The position numbers and the translations under genes were made by a program. 64,000 bases of DNA, from assembly GCA_003550325.1 (NCBI GenBank), contig QKWP01000045.1, positions 547,166-611,165 on the forward strand, in the 5' to 3' direction. Position 1 is the stretch's first letter. Each line of letters starts with the position of its first letter. Source of the DNA: Gigaspora rosea. Its lineage: Eukaryota > Glomeromycota > Glomeromycetes > Diversisporales > Gigasporaceae. The notes beneath the pieces were generated by a model, which worked only from the letters and a program-made list of their open reading frames with translations, was not told the DNA's origin and did no database searches. Of this stretch, positions 1-11,220 are shown in pieces.

Positions 1-5
1 TTTTT

Positions 6-63
<58 letters not shown>
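1..63. repeat. poly(T) tract at the window edge
   Basis: The first 63 bases are T except for one A at position 7. It could be the A-tail of a minus-strand retroelement lying outside the window, or a low-complexity contig edge. Confidence 0.9.
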
Positions 64-66
<3 letters not shown>

Positions 67-1002
67 CGGTGATCTGGGATGAAATTTTTGTAACATGGTC
101 AAAACACTGTGTAATTGTTGAAGATTTGTTAATCATTATATATCATTTTAAGTAATTACGATTTATAGATATATAACGATTTAATGTAAAAAAAATAATA
201 TATATCGATTATAGATATATATCAATTTTTATCCAATTAATTGATATATAACAATATTATGATATATATCGATTATAGATATATATCAATTTTATCCAAT
301 TAATCGATATATAACGATATTTTAACGATATATAACGATACTATATAATCGATATAAAATAATTAAGTGCTATATATCGATCAATATCTATGTATAAAAT
401 TTTCTGATGAAATTCACTAAATTTATTATAGCAAAGAAGAATAATACATCATATTTACTATATAAAGAGTGTGCGAAAGTTAAAAGAGAGAGTGAGAAAG
501 AAGATAAAAAAGAAAGCAAGAGAAAAAGAGAAAGAGAGAAAGAGAAAAAAGAAAGAAGGAGAAATAGAAAATTTTTTTTCTATTTGAGAACATAAAAAAA
601 ATTTTGAGAACATTAAATTAAATAAATATGTTCTTATGAAAACATAAATTTCAAAACAGATTTCCAACACTGGATGGAATATGATATATAAAAAATAAAG
701 AAGAAGCAAATGATGGATATAGATATACACTGTCAAGTACACTATCATACTTTTTAAACTAATCCATATTCTGTTTTTTTCATTCATTTTATTTGAAAAT
801 ATAGTGCAATTACAGTAGAATATATAATGTTGATTTTGTAATCTATTATTGCACATCATAAAATACAATAAATATTTTTGTTCCTTATTGCACTTGTTAT
901 TTGACTATGATTTACATATCTTTTACAAATATAACTTCATAAATTGATCGAACTATGTTTGTTCACCTAATGCAATCTTATCAGCATTAGTATATTTATG
1001 AA
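64..1002. other. AT-rich non-coding stretch with TATATCGAT-type repeats
   Basis: Positions 120-400 hold imperfect short repeats built from GATATATA/TATATCGAT words. Positions 410-595 are purine-rich (GAAAGAGAAA), which gives spurious open frames full of Lys, Glu and Arg on plus and Phe/Ser on minus. No gene is seen. Confidence 0.6.
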
Positions 1003-1574
1003 TTAAATTATGACATTGGAAAGAATTATCTCTTTAAAGTAAGTGTCAACATAACGTGAATGAAAGGACACTGTGTAGTCTTTATGATTTTTGAGAATAT
1101 TAGCCTCAACAAGTTTACAAATCTTGTTGAGTAGTATAATAGCTTGGCTTGTTTGATGTCAATATGACCTACTTCGATGAGCTTTATGAAAAATTCATGG
1201 TTTTCATGAATTTCCACCATGCTCAAATTCATCTTAATTTGTGTAAACAGCCCTTTTTTGAATTCTGATAAAGTAGAGTTATCAAACGAAGTTGAGTTAT
1301 TTACATTAAGAAGCTAAAGTTGTAATGAATAATATACCTTCAAATAAATTTTTAGAATTGATTTGATTTAGTGCTTGGACTTCCTTCAATAATGTAAACC
1401 ATCCACCCGCTAGGTATTTTACTGAAACTTCAGCATTTTTTTTTTATTAATGCCTGAATTTTGCAAAAATTTCACAGCTTCTTCATCTGAGATATCATCA
1501 ACTTCAAAAGGAACTGCCGCCTGTGTCCAGGCAGAACTTGCTGTAAATAGTAGATTTAGTAAGAACTCTATATG

Positions 1575-3430
1575 TGGCAATTTTTTTTTTTGGTGTTAAG
1601 GTGAGGTTTTGTTTTTATCTTTATTAATAAAATGTGTAAGATTCTTCATGGGGTTTCTCAGATTACAATTATTAATTATACAAGAATTAAGACTCAGACT
1701 ATAGATAGAGTTATTTCTAATTTCTACCTAATTTATCTGCAACCTAAACCTACTAGAGTGGTTAAAACTCACCTAGATTTAAATATGGAGAATAGAGTTA
1801 GTTGAAAAACTATATTTGATCCAGTTGTGTGACCAGATTTCTATTTTTCTAAGTGCTAAGCCCAAAGGTGGGCATGTGCTATTGTTGTTTTTATGTTGTT
1901 GGTCTGGTAAGCCACAGATGCAGCTATAAGTATATAGAATTCTGTTATAACGTGGAAAATATAAAGGTTTAGTAGATATAGTAATGGATTGGGGTAGAGC
2001 TTGTATAGATTTCCAGTGTGCTAAATTTGTGCAGTATGGTTTCCATAATTGTTCATAAATCTTTTGTGAAAATAGTAGGAGAAGCTTAATACTGTAGTAA
2101 TATTAGCTGCATTTTTATAAGAAGTATATTGGGATATAATATTGATAAGTGATTTTGGGATATAACTCTGTATTGTAGTGTAAAAAGTTGTAGTATTGAA
2201 TGGTGTAGATTGTGTAGATGAAAGGCAATAGTGAGTTAAAAGATTGTTGCGTAGTTGTTGTAATTCATTGAGGGATAAATCTGGTAGATCTGAAAAGGAG
2301 TATTGTGTAATAATATTTTGAATAATATTTGTGATACTGTTTGAGTTTGGTCAAAGTAGCTAATGGAATCCATAATCAGTTTGGTTGCATGTAATGCAGG
2401 TAGAGTGTATATTTGCAGAATTAATAGAAAGAAAATATGAAAAGGTAGGAAGTATGTGTAACATGCATTTAATGCGAAAGGATTTTTGAGAGCTGAGCTG
2501 GAAATTTGTATAGTTGCAGGTGTGTTTATGATTGTAGTTGAGGTATACCAGGTTGCATTCCAATCTATTTGTTGGGCTATAGAAATAATTTGGTGAATTC
2601 TATGTTGAGAGGACTACATAGTAATTGTATGTGCATTGCAAATATTTTTGATAGCATGACGTGTAGGTTGTTCTATATTATTTTTTTGTAGATAAGACAA
2701 AGGAAGGGTTGTATATATTGTGAGGTTGAAATTCTAAAATGGGAGAAAGATAGTGATTTTTTGCAAGTTTATCAGCTTTGTTGTTGTATATATCATTACT
2801 ATGTGCTTGTACTTTATGGAATATAATGTTTAGAGAGAATGATATAATAAGATTAAAAAGAGTGTACCAAATAGGCCAGTAGTTATAAGAATATAGTTTG
2901 TTGTAGTTTTGTGTTTGTGAGGTTAGAGTATTGTATTTTGAAATAATGGATAAGGAGTCAGTATATATATGTATGTTACTATTTTGAGGGCATGTGCTAA
3001 TTGCTAATAATATAGAAACTAATTCTGCTTTGTATGATGATAGCTAGTTTTGAATTTGTGCAGAAAAGGAATGAGAGATCTGGTTATCAAAAACCTGGAT
3101 CCATGCGATTCCCATAGTGCATCTTGGATCAGAAATGTTAATAATAGAGCCATCAGTATAAAAGGTCAAGTTTGAGAATATAGCATTAGATTGTACTATA
3201 GTTTGAAATTTTGAAGTGGCAGAGGATTTTAGAAAAATGTCTAAAATAGGGTTGCTATATATTGTAATTTGGGGGAGAGGTGGAATATTAATAAAATGAC
3301 GAGAGGCAATAGAGTATAGTAGATTTAGGTAGTTAGCATTAGTTGGAGTTTGTTTATAAATTGGGTATAGATTTTTCTACCAAGAAATTTAGTAGATAAT
3401 ATGTGGTAAAATATTAAAATTATAATATCC
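1575..3430 (-). mobile_element. 5'-truncated non-LTR retrotransposon (LINE) inside a host intron
   Basis: The element is oriented minus. Its 3' end lies near 1580, where plus shows a T run (poly(A) on minus), and its truncated 5' end lies near 3400-3430. It falls between a GT donor (3434-3433) and an AG acceptor (1542-1541) of the NTPase gene, so it expanded an intron rather than breaking an exon. A 13-base match (ATAGTAGATTTAG at 1547-1559 and 3316-3328) was considered as a target duplication, but the LINE reading frame continues past 3316, so the true boundaries are unresolved. Confidence 0.7.
2360..3400 (-). pseudogene. LINE ORF C-terminal part: RNase H domain plus Cys-rich tail
   Basis: Conceptual minus translation shows the RNase H motif series in order: FYTDGS (near 3160), SYKAELVS (near 3030), IHIYTDSLSII (near 2960) and KVQAHSNDIYNNKAD (near 2790). 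Together these keep the catalytic acidic residues. RNase H degrades the RNA strand during reverse transcription. Downstream (2360-2563) an open frame contains LPTFSYFLSI and a CITCN cysteine pair, as is usual after the RNase H domain in this class of element. A TAG at 3044-3046 replaces a position that is normally Trp, and other frame breaks exist, so the copy is inactive. The reverse transcriptase domain is absent. Confidence 0.75.
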
Positions 3431-4220
3431 CCACATTTCATAAATTGCGGAACTAAGCTTTCATTTGCGATAAATATAATGACAAGTGGGCCCCTATCCG
3501 CACAGTCTTTTGCAAAATCTTGAAGTATCTCAAGAAACTTTGGGTCCTCTTCAGCAATGCAGTTTATTTTATCAAGGATCAAGACTATTGGGCATTTGTA
3601 TTCTTTTATATAGTAATACGATGTGTTGAGGGGTTGTATGCTTAAAAGGTTCCAATTATGGTATTCTGAATAATTGCCTTGTTCTACAATCCAAGTAGAG
3701 CTTTTGTGAGAATAAATATGAAAAAAATTGTTATGAAGCACAAAATAACTATATGATACCTTTTCTTATCCACTGTACGATAACATCTCGAAGCTTAAAT
3801 GGATATAATTCATAATCAAGATGTTTTGCCAAATTTTTCGCAAACTCTGTTCCATTTGAGGAACACTCAAAATAAACAACACCCTATCAAGATGAAATCA
3901 AATATGAATAAATTAAAAAGAAAAGAGTTCATTAAATATTTTACCTTTGGCTCTTGGAGATTCAAGATAGCATTTTGAACCAATGTTGTTTTTCCCATTC
4001 TATATTCGCCTAAAATCAGAAAGTATTTATTTAAAGGGTGTTGCAAAATTTTCTTCAAAAAATTTTCAAGATTCTTGCTTTTGACCAGTTTATCTAAAGC
4101 AGGTAGATTGAAATTCTGATAAATTTTTTCCATCTTGAAAATGTTCATCATTTTTTTGTCCTGGGCTCTGGGACTTTCATAGGCAAAGCACAAGTAAGAA
4201 ATAATAAAGCCAATGAACAT

Positions 4221-4905
4221 GGTAGATAAAATTTTCCTCCTGATTGGCTAAAATAAATGGGTAAAATATTAGAAAAACTAGTAAAAAAAAGAATCTCAAT
4301 GCACTTTATTGGACAAGTCAGTCATCATGATCTTGAGTCCTTTTTCTATTTGTCTGGAAAGAGCAAATGAATGTTGAAGTAGTTTTATTACAATCGACTG
4401 GAATTGTGTTTCATACCTTTTATTTTCTTGTGCACTACTATATAGGGTCAGATTATTGCTAGTTGACGAGATCTGGTGAGTTTGAACATTCCAACTTGAG
4501 ATTGGAAAAGCCTAACTGACAAAACAATGAGGTGCGTGCGATACAGAGGAGTGTGTACATTGGATAAGTTCATTGCTAAAGTTGAAAAATTTTTTTCTTG
4601 TATATATTAATCCACAAAAAAGATTAATCGTATCAAAATTACATTTAAGAAATCTGTACCAGGTTAGTAACGTAGATTTCCTAATCTACAAATCAGATTT
4701 GAGAATCAGATGTAATATAGTATGAGCAGAAAATCAAACTGTTAAAAATCGATTTTTTCTCAAAAATCTTCAATAAACCCTATAAGAAAAGTGGTTTGGG
4801 TATGGCACGGGAAAACAGTGTATATGCATGAAATAGTACAGATAATGTGGCACGCATATGCACATTTATGGAATGGAACAGTTAAAAATGACATGGACAC
4901 TATGG
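4221..4905. other. intergenic, nothing recognised
   Basis: This is the region upstream of the NTPase start. A CCAATCAGG context and a possible acceptor (TTTTAG) just upstream of the ATG leave room for an extra 5' exon, but none is convincing. The short minus frame at 4760-4945 overlaps a MITE end and looks spurious. Confidence 0.4.
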
Positions 4906-5157
4906 CAGTGTTGTCACTTGGACGTTTTTTGAACATTTTGGACATTTTTTCAAATTAAAATTACTTAAAATTTTATTAAGATAATCTATTTTAATTTTTT
5001 CACCAATGAGTTCAGCACTTAAAAAAACATATAATTATATATTTTTTTAAATTACTTTATTGATTAGTTAAACATGGGACATAGGCTTGAATGATTTTGG
5101 ACAATCTTGGACATTGGACAAAAAATATAGTATGGACACGTCCAAGTGACAATGCTG
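4906..5157. mobile_element. hAT-type MITE, copy 1 (252 bp, 8-bp TSD)
   Basis: The terminal inverted repeats are CAGTGTTGTCACTTGGACG on the left and, reverse-complemented, CAGCATTGTCACTTGGACG on the right. It is flanked by a perfect 8-bp duplication CACTATGG (4898-4905 and 5158-5165). An 8-bp duplication with CAGTG termini is characteristic of the hAT superfamily. There is no coding capacity. It shares its interior with the copy at 26,770, in opposite orientation. Confidence 0.88.
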
Positions 5158-5165
5158 CACTATGG

Positions 5166-5587
5166 TAATGGGTTCGAGGTAGGAATGCCTGAGTGCTCCA
5201 AGTTTTTGTAGATCATTACACAATTGATTTAGAATTTTTTTATACATTTTACAGTACTTTTTTCAGAAGCTCAATTAGATTAGCTTGTCAGTTAAACTTG
5301 GAAATTATTAAACAAATGTGAAATTCTCACTTTGCCCTACAACATATTCATTTAATCCAACTTAATCCAACAACATTTATATTATATCTCAATGATCGAA
5401 GTTATAAGTAAATTACGAAAACTATATTGACAAAATCTTTGTATTGAACAAAAAAACGTAAAAAAGTCAATATAGAAGGAAGAAATTAGATTGTATATTT
5501 TTTTTATTTTATGTTTTTCATAGATATCCTTAAAAAAATTAAAAGTATATGAATAATATTAATTAACTATGCAATTTATTAATAATA
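5166..5587. other. AT-rich intergenic, nothing recognised
   Basis: There are no open frames, splice motifs or inverted repeats of note. It ends in the T-rich 3' tail side of the SINE-like element. Confidence 0.4.
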
Positions 5588-6908
5588 TTTTTTTTTAATA
5601 TTAGGGGTGTAGCTCCTGCTCCAGACTTTATTAATACTTAAGCAAATTGACTTATGGTGGTGCCTTTTATACATACATATTATATACAAGTATTGAGACT
5701 AGGACTTCAGGCTATGAAACCTTTTATCCACGGCTAAAACCCACCAGAGCCTTCAATATTTCTATTTATATAGTTGACCTGGATTTGTACGTCCTTTTCA
5801 AACCAACAATCAATATCCACATGTCCTCCACTTTACTCACATTTCCTAATTCATCACTTCCAATTTGGTGTGTATTGCCAAGTAGGCGCTTTTTGCTTCC
5901 AAGTTGGTGTACTCGAAATCTGGTTATCCAGAAAATCTCTTACTAGCGTACTTCTCAGGGGTTCGTATTTCAAGCCATGCAGCTGCCTCTACCACAAGGT
6001 AAGTATCTCAAGCCTGCATGCTGCCGCAACTAGCCAGTTTCCTGTAACTTGAGGACCCAGGATTTAACGTTCTGAATTTGGAAATGTGCGATTGACTGTA
6101 CTTCCTGCTATGGTGGTGAGGTTCCTGGGCATGTTTCGCAAATGCTTCCAGTGCCGAATATAGTTGGATGGCATCATGAGACTAGGGAACCTGATTACCA
6201 CTGCATGCACTTATACCAGCATATACCCGTATTGGTGTTCCCAGATTCTCTTAACATCTGAAGACTCCTATATAGGTACACCCAGAGCTCCGTTGGGTCT
6301 TGATACGTACACGCCTCCATGCTTCCACTTCTTATTGGCCGAATAGTTCTGTCTGGCCTTGCGAAGTTCATTAAACTCTAGTATCTAGTTATTCACTCTT
6401 TGGATTCTTTTCCCCAGTTATTCCAGACTACCAATCCAGTTGGACCGGAAGGATCAGTCTGCCAGGTTTTAGGTACCTAAGATCTCCCTTTTCTTGGTTC
6501 ATGCTTTTATAACACATGCTCTTTTCCTCCGGTACGACTCCGGTGGCCAGGTTGGTAGGCCCCTTTTGCCATAGAGGCTCTTGCCCGTCCAGATTTTCCA
6601 GTCAGTCACCGCCAAGATCCTTTTTTCTAGTACTGTCGAAAGTCCAGCTACCTCTCCACTCAGGACTTGCAAAGCGGGTTTCAATTGTTCCGGTCCCTTG
6701 GATTTGTCTTGTGTAACTTACACAACTACGCCAAAGCTCCCATTCAAGATGGCGGTACCAAAGTTATAGGTAATATACCCGATCGATCGATGAACAAATG
6801 TTACTGTAACACAGACCTATTTTTCAATTTGTCTCCAGTGAGATTTGAACCCTAGACCTCTGCTTGGGGGTGACAACCAGACAGCTTCTCTATGTCGCCA
6901 CACCCTAT
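5588..6908 (-). mobile_element. SINE-like retroposon with tRNA-like head, copy 1 (about 1.3 kb)
   Basis: The sequence matches the copy at 40,148-41,403 over nearly its whole length, with scattered substitutions and small indels. Read on minus, it starts with a tRNA-like head at 6908 and ends near 5600 in TAATATT followed by an A run, which fits LINE-mediated retroposition. At about 1.3 kb it is long for a SINE. Its short open frames differ between the two copies and look non-coding. Target duplications are not clear for this copy. Confidence 0.7.
6830..6908 (-). promoter_or_regulatory. tRNA-like head with internal pol III B box
   Basis: On minus the segment starts GGGTGTGGCGACATAG, which is A-box-like, and contains GGTTCAAATCT, matching the B-box consensus GGTTCRANNCY at tRNA-like spacing. 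TTGTCAC resembles an Asp anticodon loop. The 3' acceptor half does not pair, so this is not a working tRNA gene but a relic driving a SINE-like element. The second copy has AGTTCAAATCCC at this point. Confidence 0.6.
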
Positions 6909-7129
6909 ACCAGGAACGTAAGTGTATGGTTTTACTGGCATCTGAAACGGTAGCAAAATCTTAAAGCTGATTGGTATACATTTTTTCTCATGTTCATTCC
7001 CTGTTTTATGTAACATAAATTTCTAATTTTAGAGAGAGGTTAAAGCGAGGTGAAATTTAGTTAGGAGGTTTATATATTTATATCAAGAATGCAGCATGTA
7101 GATCATGTATTAACTTATAATAAATTGTC

Positions 7130-7216
7130 GTTCTTCCTTAGTAAATGATTGGCTTATATGTGCCGCTGTGCGGCACATGTAAGCCAATCATTTACTTTGA
7201 CGAAGTGATAATTTGT
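7130..7216. repeat. palindrome with GTGCCGC/GCGGCAC core, copy 1
   Basis: Near-perfect hairpin: GTAAATGATTGGCTTATATG plus TGCCGC, a TGT loop, then GCGGCA and its inverted partner. Weaker pairing extends outward to AAATTGTCG / CGAAGTGATAATTT. The GC-rich core recurs at 18,730 and, eroded, at 36,981. It may be a tiny fold-back element. Confidence 0.75.
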
Positions 7217-7302
7217 TGTCATTTGTAATACTTCATAATTACAATCAATGGTTTGCCATTTAAAGTAAAATCGGTTTTAAATTTTATCCAACTTTTATTA
7301 AA

Positions 7303-7439
7303 CGACAGGGTGAAACCTGAGTTGTGAAATAGTGAAACCTGCTATGATCATCACATGAGGATGAAACCTGCTTTTATTTCACCCTAACCCAATCTACAAA
7401 GCGGATTTCACTATTTTACAACTCAGGTTTCACCCTGTT
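7303..7439. mobile_element. small MITE (about 137 bp, 11-bp TSD)
   Basis: The inverted termini of about 34 bp begin ACAGGGTGAAACCTGAGTTG. The flanks are the identical 11-mer CTTTTATTAAA (7292-7302 and 7440-7450). A 9-11 bp duplication is most common for Mutator-like elements. There is no coding capacity. Confidence 0.75.
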
Positions 7440-7461
7440 CTTTTATTAAAAAATGATTCAT

Positions 7462-7719
7462 AATACTAGAACGATCACATGAAATGTGAGAGGGATGGTT
7501 CCGTTCAACTTTTTTGATGCACTACGTTGATTTTTGAAAAATCCTTTTGGGTTGGAATAATGATTTTCATTTATTCACAATTACAATATACCAGTATGAT
7601 CATATGAAATGTGTGAGAGATCGTTTTTTGGGCGTGGCCTATGCTGATTTTCGCAGAATCCTTTTTTAGTAGAAGTAATAGTTTTCATTTATTCATTTTT
7701 GGAAGGAGTCAACATTTTT
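7462..7719 (+). repeat. dispersed 'ACCAGTATGATCACATG' repeat, two tandem units
   Basis: Two units of about 130 bp carry, in order, GATCACATGAAATGTGAGAG, TATGCTGATTTT, AATCCTTTT and TTTTCATTTATTCA. Related single units lie at 14,059, near 14,490, at 43,128 and near 43,458. The function is unknown. Confidence 0.6.
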
Positions 7720-8099
7720 ACATATACTAAGTCGATTATGCAATATGATGCAAACATGACGTTATTGATTGTGTGCATTACGTCATTTTAGATCATTCAA
7801 AATTTCTAATAGTAGTTACTATGATATTATAGAAATCTGTAACATATTTAATATCGTATCTGTGATTAATGAAGAATGAATCTGTTTTCTCGGTGTTAAT
7901 AGTCACCTGATTGAGCAAGAATAAATAAAGCATGTTATAATTGAAGCACTCAAACTAATGGTCTGCCTTTAATTAATTATTTTTATTTGCACTAAATGAG
8001 CCAGTGTCTTTATAAAATGTGATATGAATAAAAAGTTCTAATAAATTTAACAAATTATAGACAAATATTAACATACATTTTGAACTTAACGTGTGTGAT
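7720..8099. other. AT-rich intergenic, nothing recognised
   Basis: There are no credible open frames. It ends where a Helitron-like terminus begins. Confidence 0.4.
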
Positions 8100-8143
8100 C
8101 GTGCTGATCCTGTGCCGCGTCACATGCTGCGCAGCTACTCTAA
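8100..8143 (+). mobile_element. Helitron-like 3' terminus (hairpin + CTAA|T), copy 1
   Basis: A GC-rich hairpin-forming stretch (TGCCGCGTCACATGCTGCGC) is followed by AGCTACT and CTAA with T next. Helitrons end in a short hairpin 8-12 nt before CTRR and insert between A and T. The same block recurs at 8,440, 16,140 and 45,927. No TC-type 5' end was identified. Confidence 0.5.
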
Positions 8144-8439
8144 TTATGATAATACTTTTACATAACTATAGCATAACATTATTATGATGCGTACTGCATA
8201 CAACTGTGTGTAAATAATAATCATGAGAAAAAATACTCTTCTGAATGAGAGTTCATCCATATAATTTTGAGACTTTCTTAAAATGAATTAATAAAAAAAT
8301 TCATCATTATTACCAAACTAGAATTTCGTATGATCATACTTATTTTATAATGGCCTCAAGTCAGCATCAACCACAATAATTAAAATAAAAATATGTTAAT
8401 TTTCAAAAACGATCTGTAGTGTCATACTTAATACGTTTC

Positions 8440-8475
8440 TGGTTTTAGCGCGACTGCGTCACGCAGCTATCCTAA
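8440..8475 (+). mobile_element. Helitron-like 3' terminus, copy 2
   Basis: GCGCGACTGCGTCACGCAGC forms a hairpin, followed by TATC and CTAA|T. It is shorter than the copy at 8,100 and shares the CACGCAGCTA...CCTAATT end. Confidence 0.45.
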
Positions 8476-9038
8476 TTTATTAATAATATTATTGTAGGTG
8501 CTTTTATAATAATGCAAGATGTTTAAAGATAAAATATATTAAAGTCGCAGAGGTTTCTTATTAGAATGATAGTTGTGTAAGGTAGTATAGTATAAGATAT
8601 TAGAAATTTGAGTAGATGTAAATTAGATATAGGATTGGATGTAGAATTAGATATAGAATTAGACGTAGAATTAGTCATAAGCAAAATTATCAGATGATTT
8701 TTTAAAAGTTTGCTATTTTTTCTCGATTTCATGTTACACCTGATCCTATGATCTGATTGGTTTATCTGATGGGAGCATTACAATGCATATGTGCTAAATT
8801 ACATAAACTTTTAATATTATTAAATTTTGGTTTTTTCATTTTATCGATTTGATTGCCTAATCAACATGTGATCTATTTCATATAATAAAAATTTACAATT
8901 TTAATTGGCTATTAATATGTGTGATCAGGATCATCATTTTTCTTATTTAGGATATTCCTACCTGTTGTAATAGGTAGCACGTTATATCATGTCATATGAA
9001 TGGCACACATCAGATGGCATATGCGTATGTGATAGCAC
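8476..9038. other. AT-rich intergenic, nothing recognised
   Basis: The minus-strand frame at 8,523-8,732 is a simple repeat of GAATTAGATATA-type words (Ser/Asn-rich) and is not a gene. Confidence 0.4.
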
Positions 9039-9040
9039 TA

Positions 9041-9658
9041 GGGTATCCAGAATTATGCAATGCGATTGAGGTAAATTATGTTATTTTACTAAGATCAATT
9101 ATGCATGGATGCGAATTATGCATTTCTTATTAATTAGATTTTAATTAGAAAAGGTCAAAATCCTGACAAATAGAATCCCGATAGGTTATAATACTGACAA
9201 AAAAATTCTTACAATAAAATTCCGACAATCTTAACAACAAAAAAATCATTAAATTTATTTAAGTTAGAGTTAGAGTTAGGTGAGTGCCTAGGTTAGGGTT
9301 AGGCTGAGCGCCTGGGCTAGGGTTTGGTTTAGTTGTTTATATAATAAAGTTGCTCAAAGAAACTTTTTTTAATTGTCAGATTTTTGATTGTCAGGATTTT
9401 TTTTGTCGGGATTATGACCTGTCGGGATTTGTTTATCAGGATTTTGACCCAAACCCTTTTAATTATTCCAACTTTTCATAATATTTCGAACTTTTTTGTG
9501 GAAGTTTTCAGAATTCACACTTCATCAAAACACATTCTTCTGCTAATCAAATCTTACTCATGTGCTTCATGCCTTTTTCTTAATTATGCAAAGTATATGC
9601 AAAGCGAAAAAGTGGTTAATTAAGCGTATAATATTACATCGCATAAACCTGGACACCC
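9041..9658. mobile_element. Tc1/mariner- or pogo-like element, TA duplication, carrying a nested MITE
   Basis: The termini GGGTATCCAGAATTATGCAA and, on the right strand, GGGTGTCCAGGTTTATGCGA form inverted repeats of about 25 bp flanked by TA on both sides (9039-9040, 9659-9660). TA duplication is the Tc1/mariner signature. There is no transposase. About half of its length is the inserted MULE-type MITE, so the original element was about 300 bp. Confidence 0.6.
9148..9456. mobile_element. MULE-type MITE, copy 1 (309 bp, 9-bp TSD)
   Basis: Inverted termini of about 50 bp are built of repeated ATCCCGACA/GTCGGGAT words. They are flanked by a perfect 9-bp duplication TTTTAATTA (9139-9147, 9457-9465), as expected of Mutator-like elements. 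The centre contains telomere-like GGTTAGGGTTAGG. A second copy is at 43,723. Confidence 0.85.
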
Positions 9659-9660
9659 TA

Positions 9661-11220
9661 AATGGTATATTTTCATTTTACAGAATGGCACATGTTAAAA
9701 GTGACACGTGCTGCTTGTTTCTCAGAGTACAATAAGAGTGAAGGATCACAACTAGGGATGGTCACGGTCTGGTCATGACCGGTCAATAACCGTGAACGAT
9801 CAAAGTGGTTTGACCGACCAGTCAAGATTATGTCTGATGCTAAATTCTTAATATTCTGGCTAATAAATGAATAATTATTGCTTAAAATTCATATCAGTGT
9901 ATCTGTATCATTTGATAAATAGAAAAATCAACTCACCTCTCAAAAGTTTTTTAGATCATATGACTTTGCATGTTTGATGAATGATATGTTATATTTTTAA
10001 ATAAAATTCTTTTATGATATAAGTGAACAATAATGAATATAACAATAATGAGTATATAAATTAATGTATATCAATAATCTGAAAATTTTTTAGGTAGTGA
10101 ACCTGGTTGAGAAATACCTTGTTCATAATTCCGGCCAAATTTGCAGATCATTTGGCCAGAATTATAACAAACAATTTTAATTCCAGTCAAAGGATCTGCA
10201 ATTTTGACAGAATTGTTTCTTTTGGGTAAAATAAAGGGATATCTAAAGTGGGGGCAACCATATTTAATAATTTTTTAATTAACTTTAGGGTTAGGGTTGT
10301 CCTATATTAGAGTTAGTTAGGTCTTAGATAGATATATATAAGCAAAATTGCTTTTCTGACATATTTGCTTAACTATATGGGCAGATTTATTTCTGATCAA
10401 CAAAAAATATGATTATTGTAAAATTAACGTTGATGGTTGATTTATTAAATACAATAGTAAATACTTAGGGCTTGTAAAAATAGAGCTAAAACTTTTTTCT
10501 AAAAAATATGATAGTTGGAAATTTCACATTTATATTCACCAAAACCTTAGTTTCAGGGATCCAGCAATAGTTTTTTAGGATCCTGCAAGAATAAAAACTT
10601 ATTTGTAACAATGTCAAAGGAATCACAATATAGAAATACGGGACCCTGTGCAGTATGTGGCAGAGAAAAGTTTCATTCAACTAATACCAAAACTCTTACT
10701 TAAAGCTATGCAAACCCATGCTGCTTAGAATTTAAACGCTGAGCTTGGTTTGTACTATCAACTTTGTTATAAACATTATACTGAGTTGGTTTTATTTGAT
10801 AGAAATTTAAGTATGAATAAAGAAAGAATATAAACAACATAAAAACACGGGGCCATGTGCAGTATATGGCAAAAATCTTTAAACAAACAAGAATAGTTAT
10901 TTCAGAATACAAGAATAGTTTCGGTATTGTAGTATGAATTTCTGTGTTTATATTCATCTAGTAAGACCTTACAAAATTGATAATTTTTTTTTACTTCATA
11001 TTAATATTCCTAATCTCAAACTAAAACTTTAGTTTACTAAATATAGTAAACAAAAAAATACTAGACGTTATAGATAATCTTCAATTATACAGTATTTTAT
11101 ATATTGTGTATTATAATTTTATAGTAGTTGTGTAGATGTGATTTAGATCAAATACGTATTAGCGATATTGTTTAATTTAATATAAGCTAAAAGTTGAAAT
11201 AAAAATATATAATTAAATAA
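9661..11220. other. AT-rich, left half of a possible large inverted-repeat element
   Basis: This stretch holds GGTCATGACC-type subterminal palindromes near 9,765, a palindromic AAATTTGCAGATCAT motif near 10,150 and a short telomere-like TTAGGGTTAGGG near 10,287. The two minus frames at 10,486-10,957 resemble each other and reflect an internal duplication, not genes. Confidence 0.35.

Larger units (their letters stand above)
1003..4220 (-). pseudogene. P-loop NTPase gene, five exons, split by a LINE in an intron, two frameshifts
   Basis: An AAA/STAND-like ATPase can be read on the minus strand. Exon 1 (4220-3945) starts at an ATG followed by a hydrophobic segment (FIGFIISYLCFAY), then a helical stretch and the Walker A loop GEYRMGKTTLV. 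A 61-bp GT-AG intron precedes exon 2 (3883-3760, from GVVYFECSSNG), and a 76-bp intron precedes exon 3 (3683-3435), which carries the Walker B strand CPIVLILDKIN and a sensor-like PLVIIFIANES. Exon 4 starts at 1540 after a TTTACAG acceptor and continues in phase (FMK|SSSAWTQAAVPFEVDD). Exon 5 starts at 1264 (FKKGLFTQIKMNLS). The 1.9 kb between exons 3 and 4 holds a LINE. The reading frame breaks at an A10 run (plus 1436-1445) and again near 1140-1165, ending at TAA 1003-1005. Either the gene is dead or these are homopolymer sequencing errors. The family is typical of regulatory ATPases; the substrate is unknown. Confidence 0.75.

Noticed and set aside
407-868. Overlapping open frames on both strands (Lys/Glu-rich on plus, Phe/Ser-rich on minus)
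   Set aside because: They are produced by a GAAAGAGAAA purine tract and carry no motif.
1547-3328. 13-bp direct match ATAGTAGATTTAG as the LINE target duplication
   Set aside because: LINE coding sequence appears to continue past the right copy, so the match is more likely chance.
5647-6855. A cluster of small frames in both orientations
   Set aside because: They lie in the SINE-like element, are not conserved between its two copies, and are interrupted differently in each.
6830-6908. A tRNA-Asp gene on minus
   Set aside because: The B box and anticodon-like loop are present, but the acceptor stem does not pair and the segment is the head of a repeated element.
10486-10957. Two hydrophobic minus frames as membrane proteins
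   Set aside because: They resemble each other because of a local DNA duplication in AT-rich sequence and have no supporting motif.
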